A stretch of DNA of 64,000 bases from Actinoplanes sp. SE50/110 (GCF_900119315.1 NZ_LT827010.1:6481001-6545000); one strand, 5' to 3'. Positions 16,525 to 24,705 are shown, counted from the first letter of the stretch. Notes: generated by a model from the sequence alone, not told the origin. Program-made: numbers and translations.

Positions 16525-16920
16525 TCAGCCCATCTTCTGCATCTGGGTGGTGTTCTTCTGCACGCCGTCACGCAAACCCTTGGTGATCGTGGGCAGGACA
16601 CCGATCCCAGACGCCAGGAAGATCGGGACGAGGAAGAACGCAATCAAGGCGGGCCGGTCGGCGCCCTTCTTCTTGCCCTTGATGTCAGCGACGATGATGC
16701 ACACGCCGACGAACACGGCAACGGCGCAGACGATGCCGAGCTGCCTGGCGTACTGGTTGGCCCAGGAGCCGACGACACCGGAGTAGGTGACGAAGCCGCC
16801 GACGGCGGCCATGACGCAGGCGGTGCGAGTGAGTCGCACCTTCTGGTGGATGTACCAGGCCCCGGCGAAGACGATGAGTCCCCCGACGGTGGCGAGCAGG
16901 CTGCTGAACATGTTGAGCAT
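16525..16920 (-). CDS. Small polytopic membrane protein
   Basis: 131 residues from the ATG at 16920, which has AAAGGAG upstream; an upstream in-frame start is possible but lacks this site. Four predicted TM helices (for example SLLATVGGLIVFAGAWYIH and ALIAFFLVPIFLASGIGVL) resemble VirB2/PrgI-like or channel subunits in layout, but no family is assigned. It ends just upstream of the zinc-ribbon gene. Confidence 0.6.
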   Translation of the reverse strand: MLNMFSSLLATVGGLIVFAGAWYIHQKVRLTRTACVMAAVGGFVTYSGVVGSWANQYARQLGIVCAVAVFVGVCIIVADIKGKKKGADRPALIAFFLVPIFLASGIGVLPTITKGLRDGVQKNTTQMQKMG

Positions 16921-16948
16921 GGCTAGGTTCTCCTTTCGGGAGACGTGG

Positions 16949-17374
16949 TCAGTGGGTGGCAAGCAGGATCAGCGCGGCGATGATGGCGGTGCTGACCGGG
17001 CCGCGGAACGGGTGGATGAACAGAAATTTCAGGGCGTCTAAGAACAGGGCGGCGAGCACGGCGATGGGCCGCCACGCGTACGTCCAGTACCGGTACGGGG
17101 TCCAGACGGTGTCGAGGCCGGCGGTGTAGTCGGTGCGCCACACGGTTTTCGCGGACGGGGAGCGTTCCTCGGTGATCCACGAGTCGGCGGCGTCGAGATA
17201 GACGATGCGGGCCAGCCGGATCACGGCGTGGGGACGCTGCCGGGCTTTCGCCCGGGTGGTATCGGCGGGGCGCAGGGGCACCACCGTCGGCCGGGCCGGC
17301 CGGGTCGCGGTGGTGGTAGCCGCGTTCGACGGGGCTTCCGGGAACACCCCGTCGAACGCGTCAGCGATGGTCAT
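16949..17374 (-). CDS. Membrane protein of the transfer operon
   Basis: 141 residues from the ATG at 17374, selected because GAGGAGG lies 8-10 nt upstream. A soluble Pro/Arg-rich first half is followed by two TM segments (WRPIAVLAALFLDALKFLFI, VSTAIIAALILLA) at the C-terminus. Function unknown; the neighbours suggest part of a conjugation membrane complex. Confidence 0.6.
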   Translation of the reverse strand: MTIADAFDGVFPEAPSNAATTTATRPARPTVVPLRPADTTRAKARQRPHAVIRLARIVYLDAADSWITEERSPSAKTVWRTDYTAGLDTVWTPYRYWTYAWRPIAVLAALFLDALKFLFIHPFRGPVSTAIIAALILLATH

Positions 17375-17550
17375 GGTGGTGCACCTCCTCAAGGTCGCGT
17401 TTGGAGATCGTGGATGTTGGTCGGTAGAATCGCGCGCCCGCACGGGTGCACGGGCACCGCGCCCGCTGGATGGCATCGCAGTGACTGCCACGACGACTGC
17501 CATGCCATGACTGCCATGCCGTCCGGTGGACCTTCCGGCGGTGTTCCGGG

Positions 17551-17790
17551 TCATCGCGGGTTCCGCCGATCGGCTATTTCCGCGACTGCCAGAGCCAGTT
17601 CGTTGCGTCCGCGCTCGTCAAGGTCAGCGGCGACGGCCTGGACGTAGTAGCAGGCCTGCTCGACCCGGCTTTTACCCTCGATGGCGTCTTTGATCTTCTC
17701 TTTGAAGAACGCGAGGCGGCGTTGGCCGCGAACGAGGCGACGGGCTTTCGCACGCTGCTCGGCGGTAGTGCCACGGACGGCCTTCAACAT
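17551..17790 (-). CDS. Small basic hypothetical protein
   Basis: 79 residues, MLKAVRGTTAEQRAKARRLV and onward, Arg/Lys-rich helices with no TM; GAAGGGA precedes the start. Possibly nucleic-acid binding. Confidence 0.5.
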   Translation of the reverse strand: MLKAVRGTTAEQRAKARRLVRGQRRLAFFKEKIKDAIEGKSRVEQACYYVQAVAADLDERGRNELALAVAEIADRRNPR

Positions 17791-17814
17791 TGATCCCTTC
17801 AGTGTTTGTGCTGG

Positions 17815-17913
17815 TCAGGCGGCGATGAGGTACGCAATGAGTCCGGCCAGTCCGGCGCCGAGCACGTACAAGGCGATGAACCGCAGGGCCTGCAGGCTGG
17901 CGTGGTGCTTCAC
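17815..17913 (-). CDS. 32-residue single-TM peptide
   Basis: GTG start overlapping the upstream stop (GTGA). Sequence MKHHASLQALRFIALYVLGA then GLAGLIAYLIAA: a short charged head and one TM helix. The coupling and the fit within the operon support it as a real gene despite its size. Confidence 0.5.
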   Translation of the reverse strand: MKHHASLQALRFIALYVLGAGLAGLIAYLIAA

Positions 17914-18209
17914 CGTGCGACCTTGGGCATGCTGCGCAGGTGCACGACGGCGGCGATCACCATCGCGGCGATCGACGCCCCGACCGGGTAGATGACCAGC
18001 TCGGGGCTGCTGCCGGCGTGGAACGCGAGCCCGGTGAGGGCGCCGGCGATGAGGGTGAGGCTGCCCGCGGTGTCGACGGCCTGCCTTTTGCTGGGTTTCG
18101 GCGGCTGCGGCGGCAGAGTGACCGGGCCGATGGGCTTGTCGACCAGGGCGGCCGGCTCCCCTACGGTGCCTAGGTCGAGGGCGCGGTACGGGGTCAGGTC
18201 GGTGGTCAT
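17910..18209 (-). CDS. Two-TM membrane protein
   Basis: 99 residues. Cytoplasmic N-terminus (MTTDLTPYRALDLGTVGEP), Pro-rich linker, then two TM helices (AGSLTLIAGALTGLAF and LVIYPVGASIAAMVIAAVV). Overlaps both neighbours by 4 nt. Related in style to Spd proteins of actinomycete plasmids, but not assigned. Confidence 0.6.
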   Translation of the reverse strand: MTTDLTPYRALDLGTVGEPAALVDKPIGPVTLPPQPPKPSKRQAVDTAGSLTLIAGALTGLAFHAGSSPELVIYPVGASIAAMVIAAVVHLRSMPKVAR

Positions 18210-18394
18210 CGCAGGGCCTCCCGCAGCGGTCGGCCGGTCCAGTCGGCGGCGTCGCCCCTCGCAGCGGAGAGGGCGGACAAAGCGGCGTTGCTGGGGTCAC
18301 CGTCGCTGTTCACAGTTGCGGTGAACGTCTTGGTGACGCCGTTGACGGTGAGGGTCACCGTGGCTTCGGCGGTGGTGGTCATCGTGTCGGTCAT
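18206..18394 (-). CDS. Small hypothetical protein
   Basis: 62 residues, Thr/Ala-rich beta-type sequence (ATVTLTVNGVTKTFTATV) followed by a helix. Overlaps both flanking genes by 4 nt. No family recognised. Confidence 0.5.
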   Translation of the reverse strand: MTDTMTTTAEATVTLTVNGVTKTFTATVNSDGDPSNAALSALSAARGDAADWTGRPLREALR

Positions 18395-19872
18395 CGGAGG
18401 TTCTCCTCGGGGGTTTGGTGGTAGCCGTTGACGCCCGCAAGGACGGGCTGCGAAGGCTGCGGAATGGGTACCGGGATGCGAACCTGCTGGGTTCGCTCTG
18501 GCCGGGTCGTCTGGTTCTCAGCGGCGTTGAACGCGGCCCGCACATCGGGCATGTACCGGTTCGCAGTGCCGGTACTCACTCCGGCCTTTCTTCCCAGGTC
18601 AGCGTTGGTGAGAGCCCGGTTGCGTGCGAAGGCTCGGGCGAGTTTGCGGACGCTGTCGACGGGGTGGTCGGCGAGCGGGTGGCTGGGTTTCGCAGCGACC
18701 GTTTTGGGGTTCGCACCCGAGTTCGCAGTGGCCTTCTCGGCCGGCTTCTCAACGGTGCCCTCGGCTGGGTTCTCGCTGGGTTTCGCAGCCTGGTTCGCGG
18801 TCTGGGTGGGCGGCTGGGTGCGTTCGGTTTCGCTGCGAGTCTCGCTGCTGCGAGTTCTGGTGCGTACCGTCTGCGAGCCGGGCTGGGTGTCGGGGTGGGT
18901 GGGGCGGAGCGGGTTCAGGTCGGCGACCGCGGCCCGAGTGGTGGTGTCCTCGACTTGGTACAGCAGGGCGAGTTGGGCGCGCATGTCGCTGAGTAGTGCT
19001 TGGTCGGTGGCGAGGCGCAGGTGTTCGTTCGCGGCTTCGGTCTGCCTGCGCAGCGACCACTGCGCGAGGTTGATGCGCCACTTCTTGGCGTTGTTCTCGC
19101 GGAGCAGGTGCAGCCGGTATGCGGTGCGGGCGAATCGGGCGATGCGCCGCTGCCGCTCGACTTCTTCGACGGTGCGTTCGGAGGGTTCGGCGAGGCGCAG
19201 CCAGACAAGGATCCGTTCGGGGGTGAGCGCCCATTTGATCCGGCCGCGGACCTTCTTCGCGGTGCCGGCGAGGGCGGGGTGGGCCTGGAGGTGGATGTCG
19301 AGTTCTTCCGCCAACTCCTCGGAGATCATGTAGGCGGCGACGAGTGCGGCGAAGAAGCGCAGGACTACCTCGACCATCCGGTCGGCGTCCATGGCGGCGA
19401 CCAGGGCGGAGCCGAGGGCGATGCCGTAGATGGTGCGAATGCCGGGGCCGAGGGTGGCGTGCCGGTGGATGTGGCGGCGTACCCGTCGCCAGGCGGCGAC
19501 GATCTGTGCTTCGGCGAAGAAGAACAGCACCATGCGGAAGAACCAGTGCAGGTGCAGCACGTCACCGAACACTTTCCAGGCGCCGAGGGCGACGACGGCG
19601 GTGGCGAGGATGCCGGTGATGCGGGTGACGGCCCGGTCGGTGCCGGTGAGCTCAGCTTTGTCGGTGTTCTTGGTGCGCCGGTTCCGTCCGTACAGGGACA
19701 TGGTCAGCAGTCCGGCGAGGACGCCGCATACCCCGTAGATGAGCCAGGTGGAGTGCGTGACGGCGGTGACCTGCGCCGAGACAGCGTCGATCCAGCTTCG
19801 TGCTGCGGCCGGGTGTCCGGTGGGCAGGGCGGGGCCGTTGTCGGGCTTGGCGAGGAACACCGTCACGGGCAT
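18391..19872 (-). CDS. Polytopic protein with C-terminal HTH (DUF2637/Spd-like), first gene of the transfer operon
   Basis: 493 residues. TM helices near 42-62, 85-105, 115-135 and 150-195, an Arg-rich cytoplasmic helical region (200-310), a Pro/Thr/Glu-rich linker, and a helix-turn-helix (ALTNADLGRKAGVSTGTANRYM, ~425-446). It matches the domain plan of the 706-residue protein at 3621: membrane anchor plus DNA-binding tail. The promoter TAGTGT lies about 6 nt from the ATG, implying a leaderless mRNA, and its upstream DNA carries the operator at 19896. Probably a transfer or spread protein linking plasmid DNA to the membrane. Confidence 0.65.
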   Translation of the reverse strand: MPVTVFLAKPDNGPALPTGHPAAARSWIDAVSAQVTAVTHSTWLIYGVCGVLAGLLTMSLYGRNRRTKNTDKAELTGTDRAVTRITGILATAVVALGAWKVFGDVLHLHWFFRMVLFFFAEAQIVAAWRRVRRHIHRHATLGPGIRTIYGIALGSALVAAMDADRMVEVVLRFFAALVAAYMISEELAEELDIHLQAHPALAGTAKKVRGRIKWALTPERILVWLRLAEPSERTVEEVERQRRIARFARTAYRLHLLRENNAKKWRINLAQWSLRRQTEAANEHLRLATDQALLSDMRAQLALLYQVEDTTTRAAVADLNPLRPTHPDTQPGSQTVRTRTRSSETRSETERTQPPTQTANQAAKPSENPAEGTVEKPAEKATANSGANPKTVAAKPSHPLADHPVDSVRKLARAFARNRALTNADLGRKAGVSTGTANRYMPDVRAAFNAAENQTTRPERTQQVRIPVPIPQPSQPVLAGVNGYHQTPEENLR

Positions 19873-19895
19873 GCCTCGACACTAGCAGGCGGATT

Positions 19896-19917
19896 GAGAA
19901 AATTCTAGCTATTTCTC
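19896..19917. promoter_or_regulatory. Operator between divergent Xre and transfer operon
   Basis: TTGAGAAA and TTTCTCAA form perfect arms around ATTCTAGCTA. It overlaps the likely -35 zones of both divergent leaderless promoters (TATGCT at 19930 on plus; TAGTGT near 19877 on minus). A near-identical block lies at 39439, so it is probably the binding site of the adjacent Xre protein. Confidence 0.65.
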
Positions 19918-19941
19918 AAGTAGCGCACCTATGCTGAGGGC

Positions 19942-20217
19942 ATGTTCCCCTCACCCGCTCCGCCCCAAGCAGGCGTCACATTGATCGACAAGCTATTGGA
20001 GGAGGCGCTGCCATCTCCCGCCGAGCGTCGGCGTCGAAGGCGAGCAGTTGGCGCCAAGATCCGTCATGTTGCTGCCGCCGTAGGAGTCAGCGAAGCTGCG
20101 GTTTCGCTCTGGGAGCGCGGTATCTGCGAGCCGGGCCCGCGGCATCGAGTCTCTTACCGCCAAGTCCTTGACGACCTCGCGCTCTTGGAGAAGCAACTGG
20201 CCAGGACTCAGGCATGA
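19942..20217 (+). CDS. Xre-type helix-turn-helix regulator
   Basis: 91 residues. The HTH is GAKIRHVAAAVGVSEAAVSLWERG (~38-61), followed by GPRHRVSYRQVLDDLALLEK, the usual second half of the fold. TATGCT ends 6 nt before the ATG, so the mRNA is probably leaderless. Divergent from the transfer operon with a shared operator between, suggesting autorepression plus control of transfer genes. Confidence 0.75.
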   Translation: MFPSPAPPQAGVTLIDKLLEEALPSPAERRRRRRAVGAKIRHVAAAVGVSEAAVSLWERGICEPGPRHRVSYRQVLDDLALLEKQLARTQA

Positions 20218-20219
20218 CG

Positions 20220-20249
20220 ACGGCCGCGGTGCGCGAACACCACGGCCGT
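20220..20249 (+). terminator. Terminator after the Xre gene
   Basis: ACGGCCGCGGTG (20220-20231) pairs with CACCACGGCCGT (20238-20249), 11 of 12 positions, starting at the stop codon and followed by TTAGTT. Confidence 0.65.
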
Positions 20250-20475
20250 TTAGTTCATGCACTTGCTTGCACGCAGGAGACTCCCTTGAAGTTAACCCAA
20301 TCTGTCGAACGGCAGCACCTCTGCGCCGTCGAGCTTCTCCGTGGAACGTGCTGATGGGCTACCTACTACGGCGCGAAGTCCGCGACGCTTTACCGCCTGG
20401 CCTGCTGACGGCTGCCGAACGACTTCTGGTGCTTGAGCTCGCCGATGCATGCAGCGACACCACACGGGAAGGTTG

Positions 20476-21866
20476 GGGACTGTAAAACGAACGGTGTAAC
20501 TCCTGATCAAGGAGACGCACCTGATGACGGTCATGACGGATGCCGTGGATACTTCCGCGGTGGCGAAGAAGAAGACTCCGGCGAACACGCCTGAAGGCGT
20601 GGACGCCGAGCTGGTCGGCCGGCTGGTCGAGCAGGCTCGGGCTGCGGGCCTGCAGCTGACTGGTGAAGGCGGCCTGCTGCAACAGCTAACGAAGCGGGTG
20701 ATCGAAGCCGCGCTGGACGGCGAGATCACTGACCACCTCGGTTATGAGAAACACGACCCGGTCGGCAAGGACGGCGGGAACTCGCGCAACGGCACCCGTG
20801 CCAAGACCGTGCTCACCGACGTCGGCCCGGTCGAGATCACCGTGCCGCGGGATCGAGACGGCTCATTCGAGCCGCAGATCGTCAAGAAACGGCAGCGGCG
20901 GCTGACCGGCGTCGAGGACATGGTCCTGTCGCTGTCCGCCAAAGGCCTGACCACCGGAGAAATCAGCGCTCACCTGGCCGAGGTCTATGGCGCCGACGTC
21001 TCTCGCCAGACGATCTCCACGATCACCGACAAGGTCATGGACGGCATGGCCGAGTGGCAGAACCGGCCCCTCGACCGGGTCTATCCGGTCGTGTTCCTGG
21101 ACGCGATCAACGCCAAGATCCGCGATGGGAAGGTCGCCAACCGGCCCATCTACGTCGCTCTGGCGGTCACTGTCGAGGGCACCCGCGACATCCTCGGGCT
21201 GTGGGCCGGCGACGGCGGTGAGGGCGCAAAGTTCTGGTTCAGCGTGTGCACCGAGCTCAAGAATCGTGGCGTCGAGGACGTGCTGATGGCCGTCTGCGAC
21301 GGCTTGACCGGCCTGCCTGACGCGATCAACACCGTCTGGCCCAGGACTGTGGTCCAGACTTGCGTGGTGCACCTGCTGCGCAACTCGTTCAAGTACGCCG
21401 GCCGCCAGCATTACGACGCGATCGCCAAGGCGCTGAGGCCCGTCTACACCGCACCGACCGAGGCCGCTGCCGAGCATCGGTTTTTGGAGTTCGCCGAGGC
21501 CTGGGGCGGGCGATACCCGGCCATCGTCCGGCTCTGGGAGAACGCCTGGGCCGAGTTCGTGCCGTTCCTGGCGTTCGACGCCGAGATCCGCAAGGTTGTC
21601 TGCTCGACGAACGCCATCGAGAGCGTGAACGCCCGGATCCGCCGGGCGGTCCGGGCCCGCGGGCACTTCCCGAATGAGCAGGCCGCCCTGAAATGCGTCT
21701 ACCTCGCCGTGATGTCCCTCGACCCGACCGGCACCGGCCGCCGCCGCTGGGCGATCCGCTGGAAACCCGCCCTCAACGCCTTCGACCTCGCCTTCGAAGG
21801 ACGACTCACCGCAGGCCGCAACTGACCTTCAACAACATCGAGTTACACCGTTTTCTTGACAGTCCC
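20476..21866 (+). mobile_element. IS256-family element (1391 bp)
   Basis: Ends GGGACTGTAAAACGAACGG / GGGACTGTCAAGAAAACGG (right end complemented), both continuing TGTAACTC. Flanked by an exact 8-bp duplication GAAGGTTG (20468-20475 and 21867-21874), which is what IS256 elements make. One transposase gene fills it. Confidence 0.95.
20524..21825 (+). CDS. IS256-family (Mutator) transposase
   Basis: 433 residues with the family hallmarks: DGEITDHLGYEKHD and GNSRNGTRAKTVLTD near the start, first Asp in VVFLDAINAKIRDG, second Asp in LMAVCDGLTGLPDA, CVVHLLRNSFKY, and the Glu in STNAIESVNARIRR. Length is normal and the frame intact, so the element may be active. AAGGAG precedes the ATG. Confidence 0.95.
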   Translation: MTVMTDAVDTSAVAKKKTPANTPEGVDAELVGRLVEQARAAGLQLTGEGGLLQQLTKRVIEAALDGEITDHLGYEKHDPVGKDGGNSRNGTRAKTVLTDVGPVEITVPRDRDGSFEPQIVKKRQRRLTGVEDMVLSLSAKGLTTGEISAHLAEVYGADVSRQTISTITDKVMDGMAEWQNRPLDRVYPVVFLDAINAKIRDGKVANRPIYVALAVTVEGTRDILGLWAGDGGEGAKFWFSVCTELKNRGVEDVLMAVCDGLTGLPDAINTVWPRTVVQTCVVHLLRNSFKYAGRQHYDAIAKALRPVYTAPTEAAAEHRFLEFAEAWGGRYPAIVRLWENAWAEFVPFLAFDAEIRKVVCSTNAIESVNARIRRAVRARGHFPNEQAALKCVYLAVMSLDPTGTGRRRWAIRWKPALNAFDLAFEGRLTAGRN

Positions 21867-22030
21867 GAAGGTTGGCCAGGCAGTGAGGTACTGGCTCAAC
21901 TGACGGATCTGTCGGAGCGAAGTATCCAAGAGGCCCTGCGGCGAGTGGCGCAAAAGTGGATTGATCTGCGAGTCGTTCTAGGCAAGGACCGGCACGGCCA
22001 GCCGTTCTATTCGGTGCCTGGCAGGCGGGT

Positions 22031-22061
22031 TACCTTCCGCTTTCCCAAGTTTGGGAAGGTA
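22031..22061. promoter_or_regulatory. Palindrome next to the iterons
   Basis: TTCCCAA-GT-TTGGGAA (22042-22057), with an outer pair TACCTTCC (22031) and GGAAGGTA (22054), immediately before the first iteron. Likely part of the origin or a Rep-dimer operator inside the rep gene. Confidence 0.5.
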
Positions 22062-22066
22062 CCTGA

Positions 22067-22216
22067 AGGTGCGACAGATCCGGGGGCTAAAGGTGCGATG
22101 GATCCGGGAGCTTACGACGACGAAGGTGCGACAAATCCGGGGGCTACTGGCGAGTTAGGTGCGACAGATCCGTCAGCAAGGTGCGACAGATCCGTGCCTA
22201 AGGTGCGACAGATCCG
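22067..22216 (+). repeat. Six iterons inside the rep-like gene
   Basis: AGGTGCGACAGATCCG or near copies start at 22067, 22091, 22124, 22157, 22179 and 22201. Spacings are 24, 33, 33, 22 and 22 bp, mostly multiples of 11, so the copies face the same side of the helix. The repeats are read in all three frames (GATDPG, RCDRS, VRQIR), so selection is on the DNA, as expected for initiator-binding iterons. Confidence 0.8.
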
Positions 22217-22713
22217 GGGGCCTTCTCCTCAAAGAACCGCTCATAACTTCAACCACTCACAGTCTCTCTCTCCGCGCGCGAACCAAGGTCCGCCTTCCCT
22301 GGCGCCCGAAGAAGATCGAGAAAGAGATCATCGCCTAGATCATCAAGAAGCTAACCCGGTCAACAACTGGCTCGCTGCCGCCGGCGCTCCCGACGAAAAA
22401 CTCACCGAGATCCGGGATGAACTCGTTCGCCGCTGTCAACCTCGGTCTCTCGCCTGGTGGCGCACCGTTCACGGCAACGGCGACCTGCGACAACTTGTCG
22501 CAGAGGTGCTGGCGAACCCCAACAGCGGGTACCTGCAGCCTCGGTCGCCAGCGGATCAGCGCGTTGCGGAGAACCAGGCGCTATATGAGAAGTTCCGGCG
22601 GCAACCGCGCCGACCGCGAAAGAACACGGCGCCCGAAGATGTCAAGGCGTACTGCGACATCAGCAAGCCCTGAATCCCTTGGTCCCAACCCTGCTGAGTT
22701 AGCACATGGAGGA

Positions 22714-23304
22714 ATGATGACCTTCCGTGACAAGTCCGTGATCCGACACCAATCGGGTAGCCGCATCGATACGCTACGAAGTGCCGGGAGTTCAGCAAAC
22801 CCCGTCCGGAAGGTGCCAGACTCGACGACTTCGACCCGCGCAGATGTGCGGAATCCATCACCTGGCGAGGGTCTACCCCCTACCCCCATGACGGCATACG
22901 TTGCGGCGATGAGCACCGCGACCGACATCGCTGCCGCCCTACGCGAACAAGCACAGGCGCAGATCCCATACGGGCTAAGCAGCAACCTCACCGATGTCCA
23001 GTACGACGCAGCCCGGTTTGCTGTTGCCTCCTTCGGCGCGCTGAGCGCCATGGACCTGGAGGCGCTGGTCCGAGGGCAGGGCCCCTGGACGGCTACACCC
23101 ACCGGCAAGGCCATCGACATCACAGTCATTCGCGACACCGTCCGCGCCCAGCAGGAGATCCCGGAGGGCAACGTCTCCGGCTATCCCCAGTCCCTGCGCC
23201 AGGCGATGCTGCGCCCTGCAGACCAGCGTCCGCCGAGAGCCGCCACGCCCGACTCTCCCGAAGAGATCGAGGCGTTCATCGCCGACGTTAAGGCGAGAAT
23301 GTGA
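22714..23304 (+). CDS. Degenerate Panacea (DUF4065)-like protein
   Basis: 197 residues from ATG 22714 (GGAGGA upstream), or a shorter form from MTAYVAAMSTATDIAAAL. The C-terminal part NLTDVQYDAARFAVASFGALSAMDLEALVRGQGPW matches the second half of the Panacea protein at 43986 (ALNTIGYVIARYSALSPADL ... PW). The conserved first half of the domain (LMFFMQGHHLAWRD in the other copy) is missing here, and an extra segment sits after MTFR. Panacea domains are antitoxins or chaperone-like neutralisers; this copy has lost the core and may be inactive. It follows the rep-like gene with the same junction sequence as at 43942. Confidence 0.55.
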   Translation: MMTFRDKSVIRHQSGSRIDTLRSAGSSANPVRKVPDSTTSTRADVRNPSPGEGLPPTPMTAYVAAMSTATDIAAALREQAQAQIPYGLSSNLTDVQYDAARFAVASFGALSAMDLEALVRGQGPWTATPTGKAIDITVIRDTVRAQQEIPEGNVSGYPQSLRQAMLRPADQRPPRAATPDSPEEIEAFIADVKARM

Positions 23305-23312
23305 GGCGTTGA

Positions 23313-23698
23313 TTGCCCGCAGCCAAGTTCCGACTGTTCGGGTTCATGAACGCAGTCCGCGAATGGACCCGCCATGACCCACCAGCTGGCGACCTTCTGG
23401 TTAAGGTCGCCAGCTTCGGCGCCGAACTGGAGTCCAACCCGCAGTCCGGCAATATCAGCCAGGAACATCCGGGGTACTACACCGCCGTATTACCGGCACC
23501 GAGCACAACGGGCGCATCGTCGCCGTCACCTTTACCATCGAAGGACGACCGACCAACGACTACGCCGGTGAAGTGCACTGCCAGGACATCGGCTGCATCA
23601 CCCACCCGCAGGATGCGCTGTTCGAGCAGTGGCCGGCCGCACCTCACCACCACCCCGGCGCGTCGTTTACGACTCAGGCCGGCGAAGCTACGAACTAG
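23313..23698 (+). pseudogene. Hypothetical gene, apparently frameshifted
   Basis: Starts at TTG 23313 (MPAAKFRLFGFMNAVREWTR) and keeps coding character to GNISQEHPGYYT; then the good frame changes near 23480 to ITGTEHNGRIVAVTFTIEG and ends ASFTTQAGEATN at 23698. One indel would make a protein of about 128 residues. No family recognised; it is translationally close to the Panacea-like gene and may be its partner. Confidence 0.45.
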
Positions 23699-23875
23699 CG
23701 CCGAGCTGCACGACCTGGTCCAACAGTTGCTCGATCAACTGGTGGTCGCCGGTATCCTCGACCGGCATAGCACGTGGTCGGCGCGGCAGCACTCGCCCCG
23801 GGCGCCTTGAGGTTGGCACATCCGTACGAGTGGCGGACTTACCCCGCCGACAGTACCGGCCGATACCGTCATCCC

Positions 23876-24310
23876 ATGAATGAGCCGCCGCATGAGGGCC
23901 CAGACGACTGGTACTTCGACGAGAAGCTCCAACGGTGGCTGCGCCACTCCGGCAGGGCCTACTGGCGGCAGTTCCTGGCTGAACGCCGGGAACGCGCGGC
24001 CACCTGCGAGCTGCAGACGGGACGGGAATTCCAGCAGCAGGCGTTCTCGAAACGTATCGATCTTGTTCAAGATGACGACAGTTCCCTCCGCCCCGCTAAG
24101 GTGGTTGGCATGGACTCCGACGCCCCCATCCCCGCTGACGAGACCGGCCGCCCGCCGCGCGCGTCCGAGCGGCTCATGGCGCTGCTTGGCAGGTCAGCGC
24201 CAGCACCGATGACGCCCGAACAGCGGGCCGGCTATCAGGCGCGTATGGATCGCGCGGACGCGGACCTGCGGGAAATCATCGAGCGTCGCAACACGCCGTC
24301 GGCCGCGTGA
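23876..24310 (+). CDS. Antitoxin of the PIN module, with an in-frame N-terminal extension
   Basis: The open frame from ATG 23876 gives 144 residues. An internal ATG at 24110 gives a 66-residue protein (MDSDAPIPADETGRPPRASE ... DADLREIIERRNTPSAA), the size and charge expected of a VapB-like antitoxin, and it overlaps the PIN gene start by 4 nt (GTGA). The upstream part (DDWYFDEKLQRWLRHSGRAY) has its own coding character and may be a separate gene fused by loss of a stop. The antitoxin assignment rests on gene order and size; no DNA-binding fold is obvious. Confidence 0.5.
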   Translation: MNEPPHEGPDDWYFDEKLQRWLRHSGRAYWRQFLAERRERAATCELQTGREFQQQAFSKRIDLVQDDDSSLRPAKVVGMDSDAPIPADETGRPPRASERLMALLGRSAPAPMTPEQRAGYQARMDRADADLREIIERRNTPSAA

Positions 24311-24705
24311 CGCACTCTCCCCGCGTCCTGGACGCGTCCGCGCTGATTGCGATGTTCGGCGGGCATCCGGACCTCATGGAGATGCTCGATGACGCCGAGC
24401 GCGGCAATGTGTTCCTGCTACTGCCGACGGTGGCGGTCGCGGAGGCCGAAGCGGCGCTGAACGTGGGACTCGCCTTGTGGACCCCGTTCCTGATGTCCCG
24501 GGGCGTCACCACGCTTGATCTGACCATGCATACCGCGGTGGAGGCCGCGCGACTGGCTGATCCGCAGTTGCCCGGCGCGGTGGCGGGCCCGCTGATGGCC
24601 GGTCAGGTGGCGTTCGAGGCGCAGGCACTTAACGCGGTGGTCGTCACTCAGATGCCGAGCATGTATGCCGGCTACGAGGTGGCAATCATGCCGGTGGAAG
24701 CGTAG
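24307..24705 (+). CDS. PIN-domain toxin (VapC-like)
   Basis: 132 residues, GTG start inside the antitoxin stop. PIN features: LDASALIAMF with the first acidic residue D9, TVAVAEAEAAL with E46, and the LNAVVVTQ strand near the end. The third and fourth acidic positions are less clear. VapC proteins are Mg-dependent RNases cutting tRNA or rRNA and are held by the upstream antitoxin. It would act as a stability or defence module for the element. Confidence 0.7.
   Translation: MTHSPRVLDASALIAMFGGHPDLMEMLDDAERGNVFLLLPTVAVAEAEAALNVGLALWTPFLMSRGVTTLDLTMHTAVEAARLADPQLPGAVAGPLMAGQVAFEAQALNAVVVTQMPSMYAGYEVAIMPVEA

Larger units (their letters stand above)
20354..22673 (+). pseudogene. Replication-initiator-like gene with internal iterons, split by IS256
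   Basis: Exon-like parts 20354-20475 and 21875-22673 join in frame after removal of the IS and one GAAGGTTG copy, giving about 306 residues. The N-terminal part (LLTAAERLLVLELADACS ... LAQLTDLSERSIQEALRRVA) is a winged-helix region as in plasmid Rep1-type initiators. The centre is encoded by six DNA iterons (22067-22216), and the C-terminal part (WLAAAGAPDEKLTEIRDELV, LAWWRTVHGNGDLRQLV) is conserved in character, ending DVKAYCDISKP. Start ATG 20354 or GTG 20348 is not certain. The Rep role is inferred from the winged helix and the iterons. The insertion should disable it unless a second copy exists. Confidence 0.65.

Noticed and set aside
20863..21666. 267-codon minus frame inside the IS256 transposase
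   Set aside because: Antisense shadow of a clear transposase gene.
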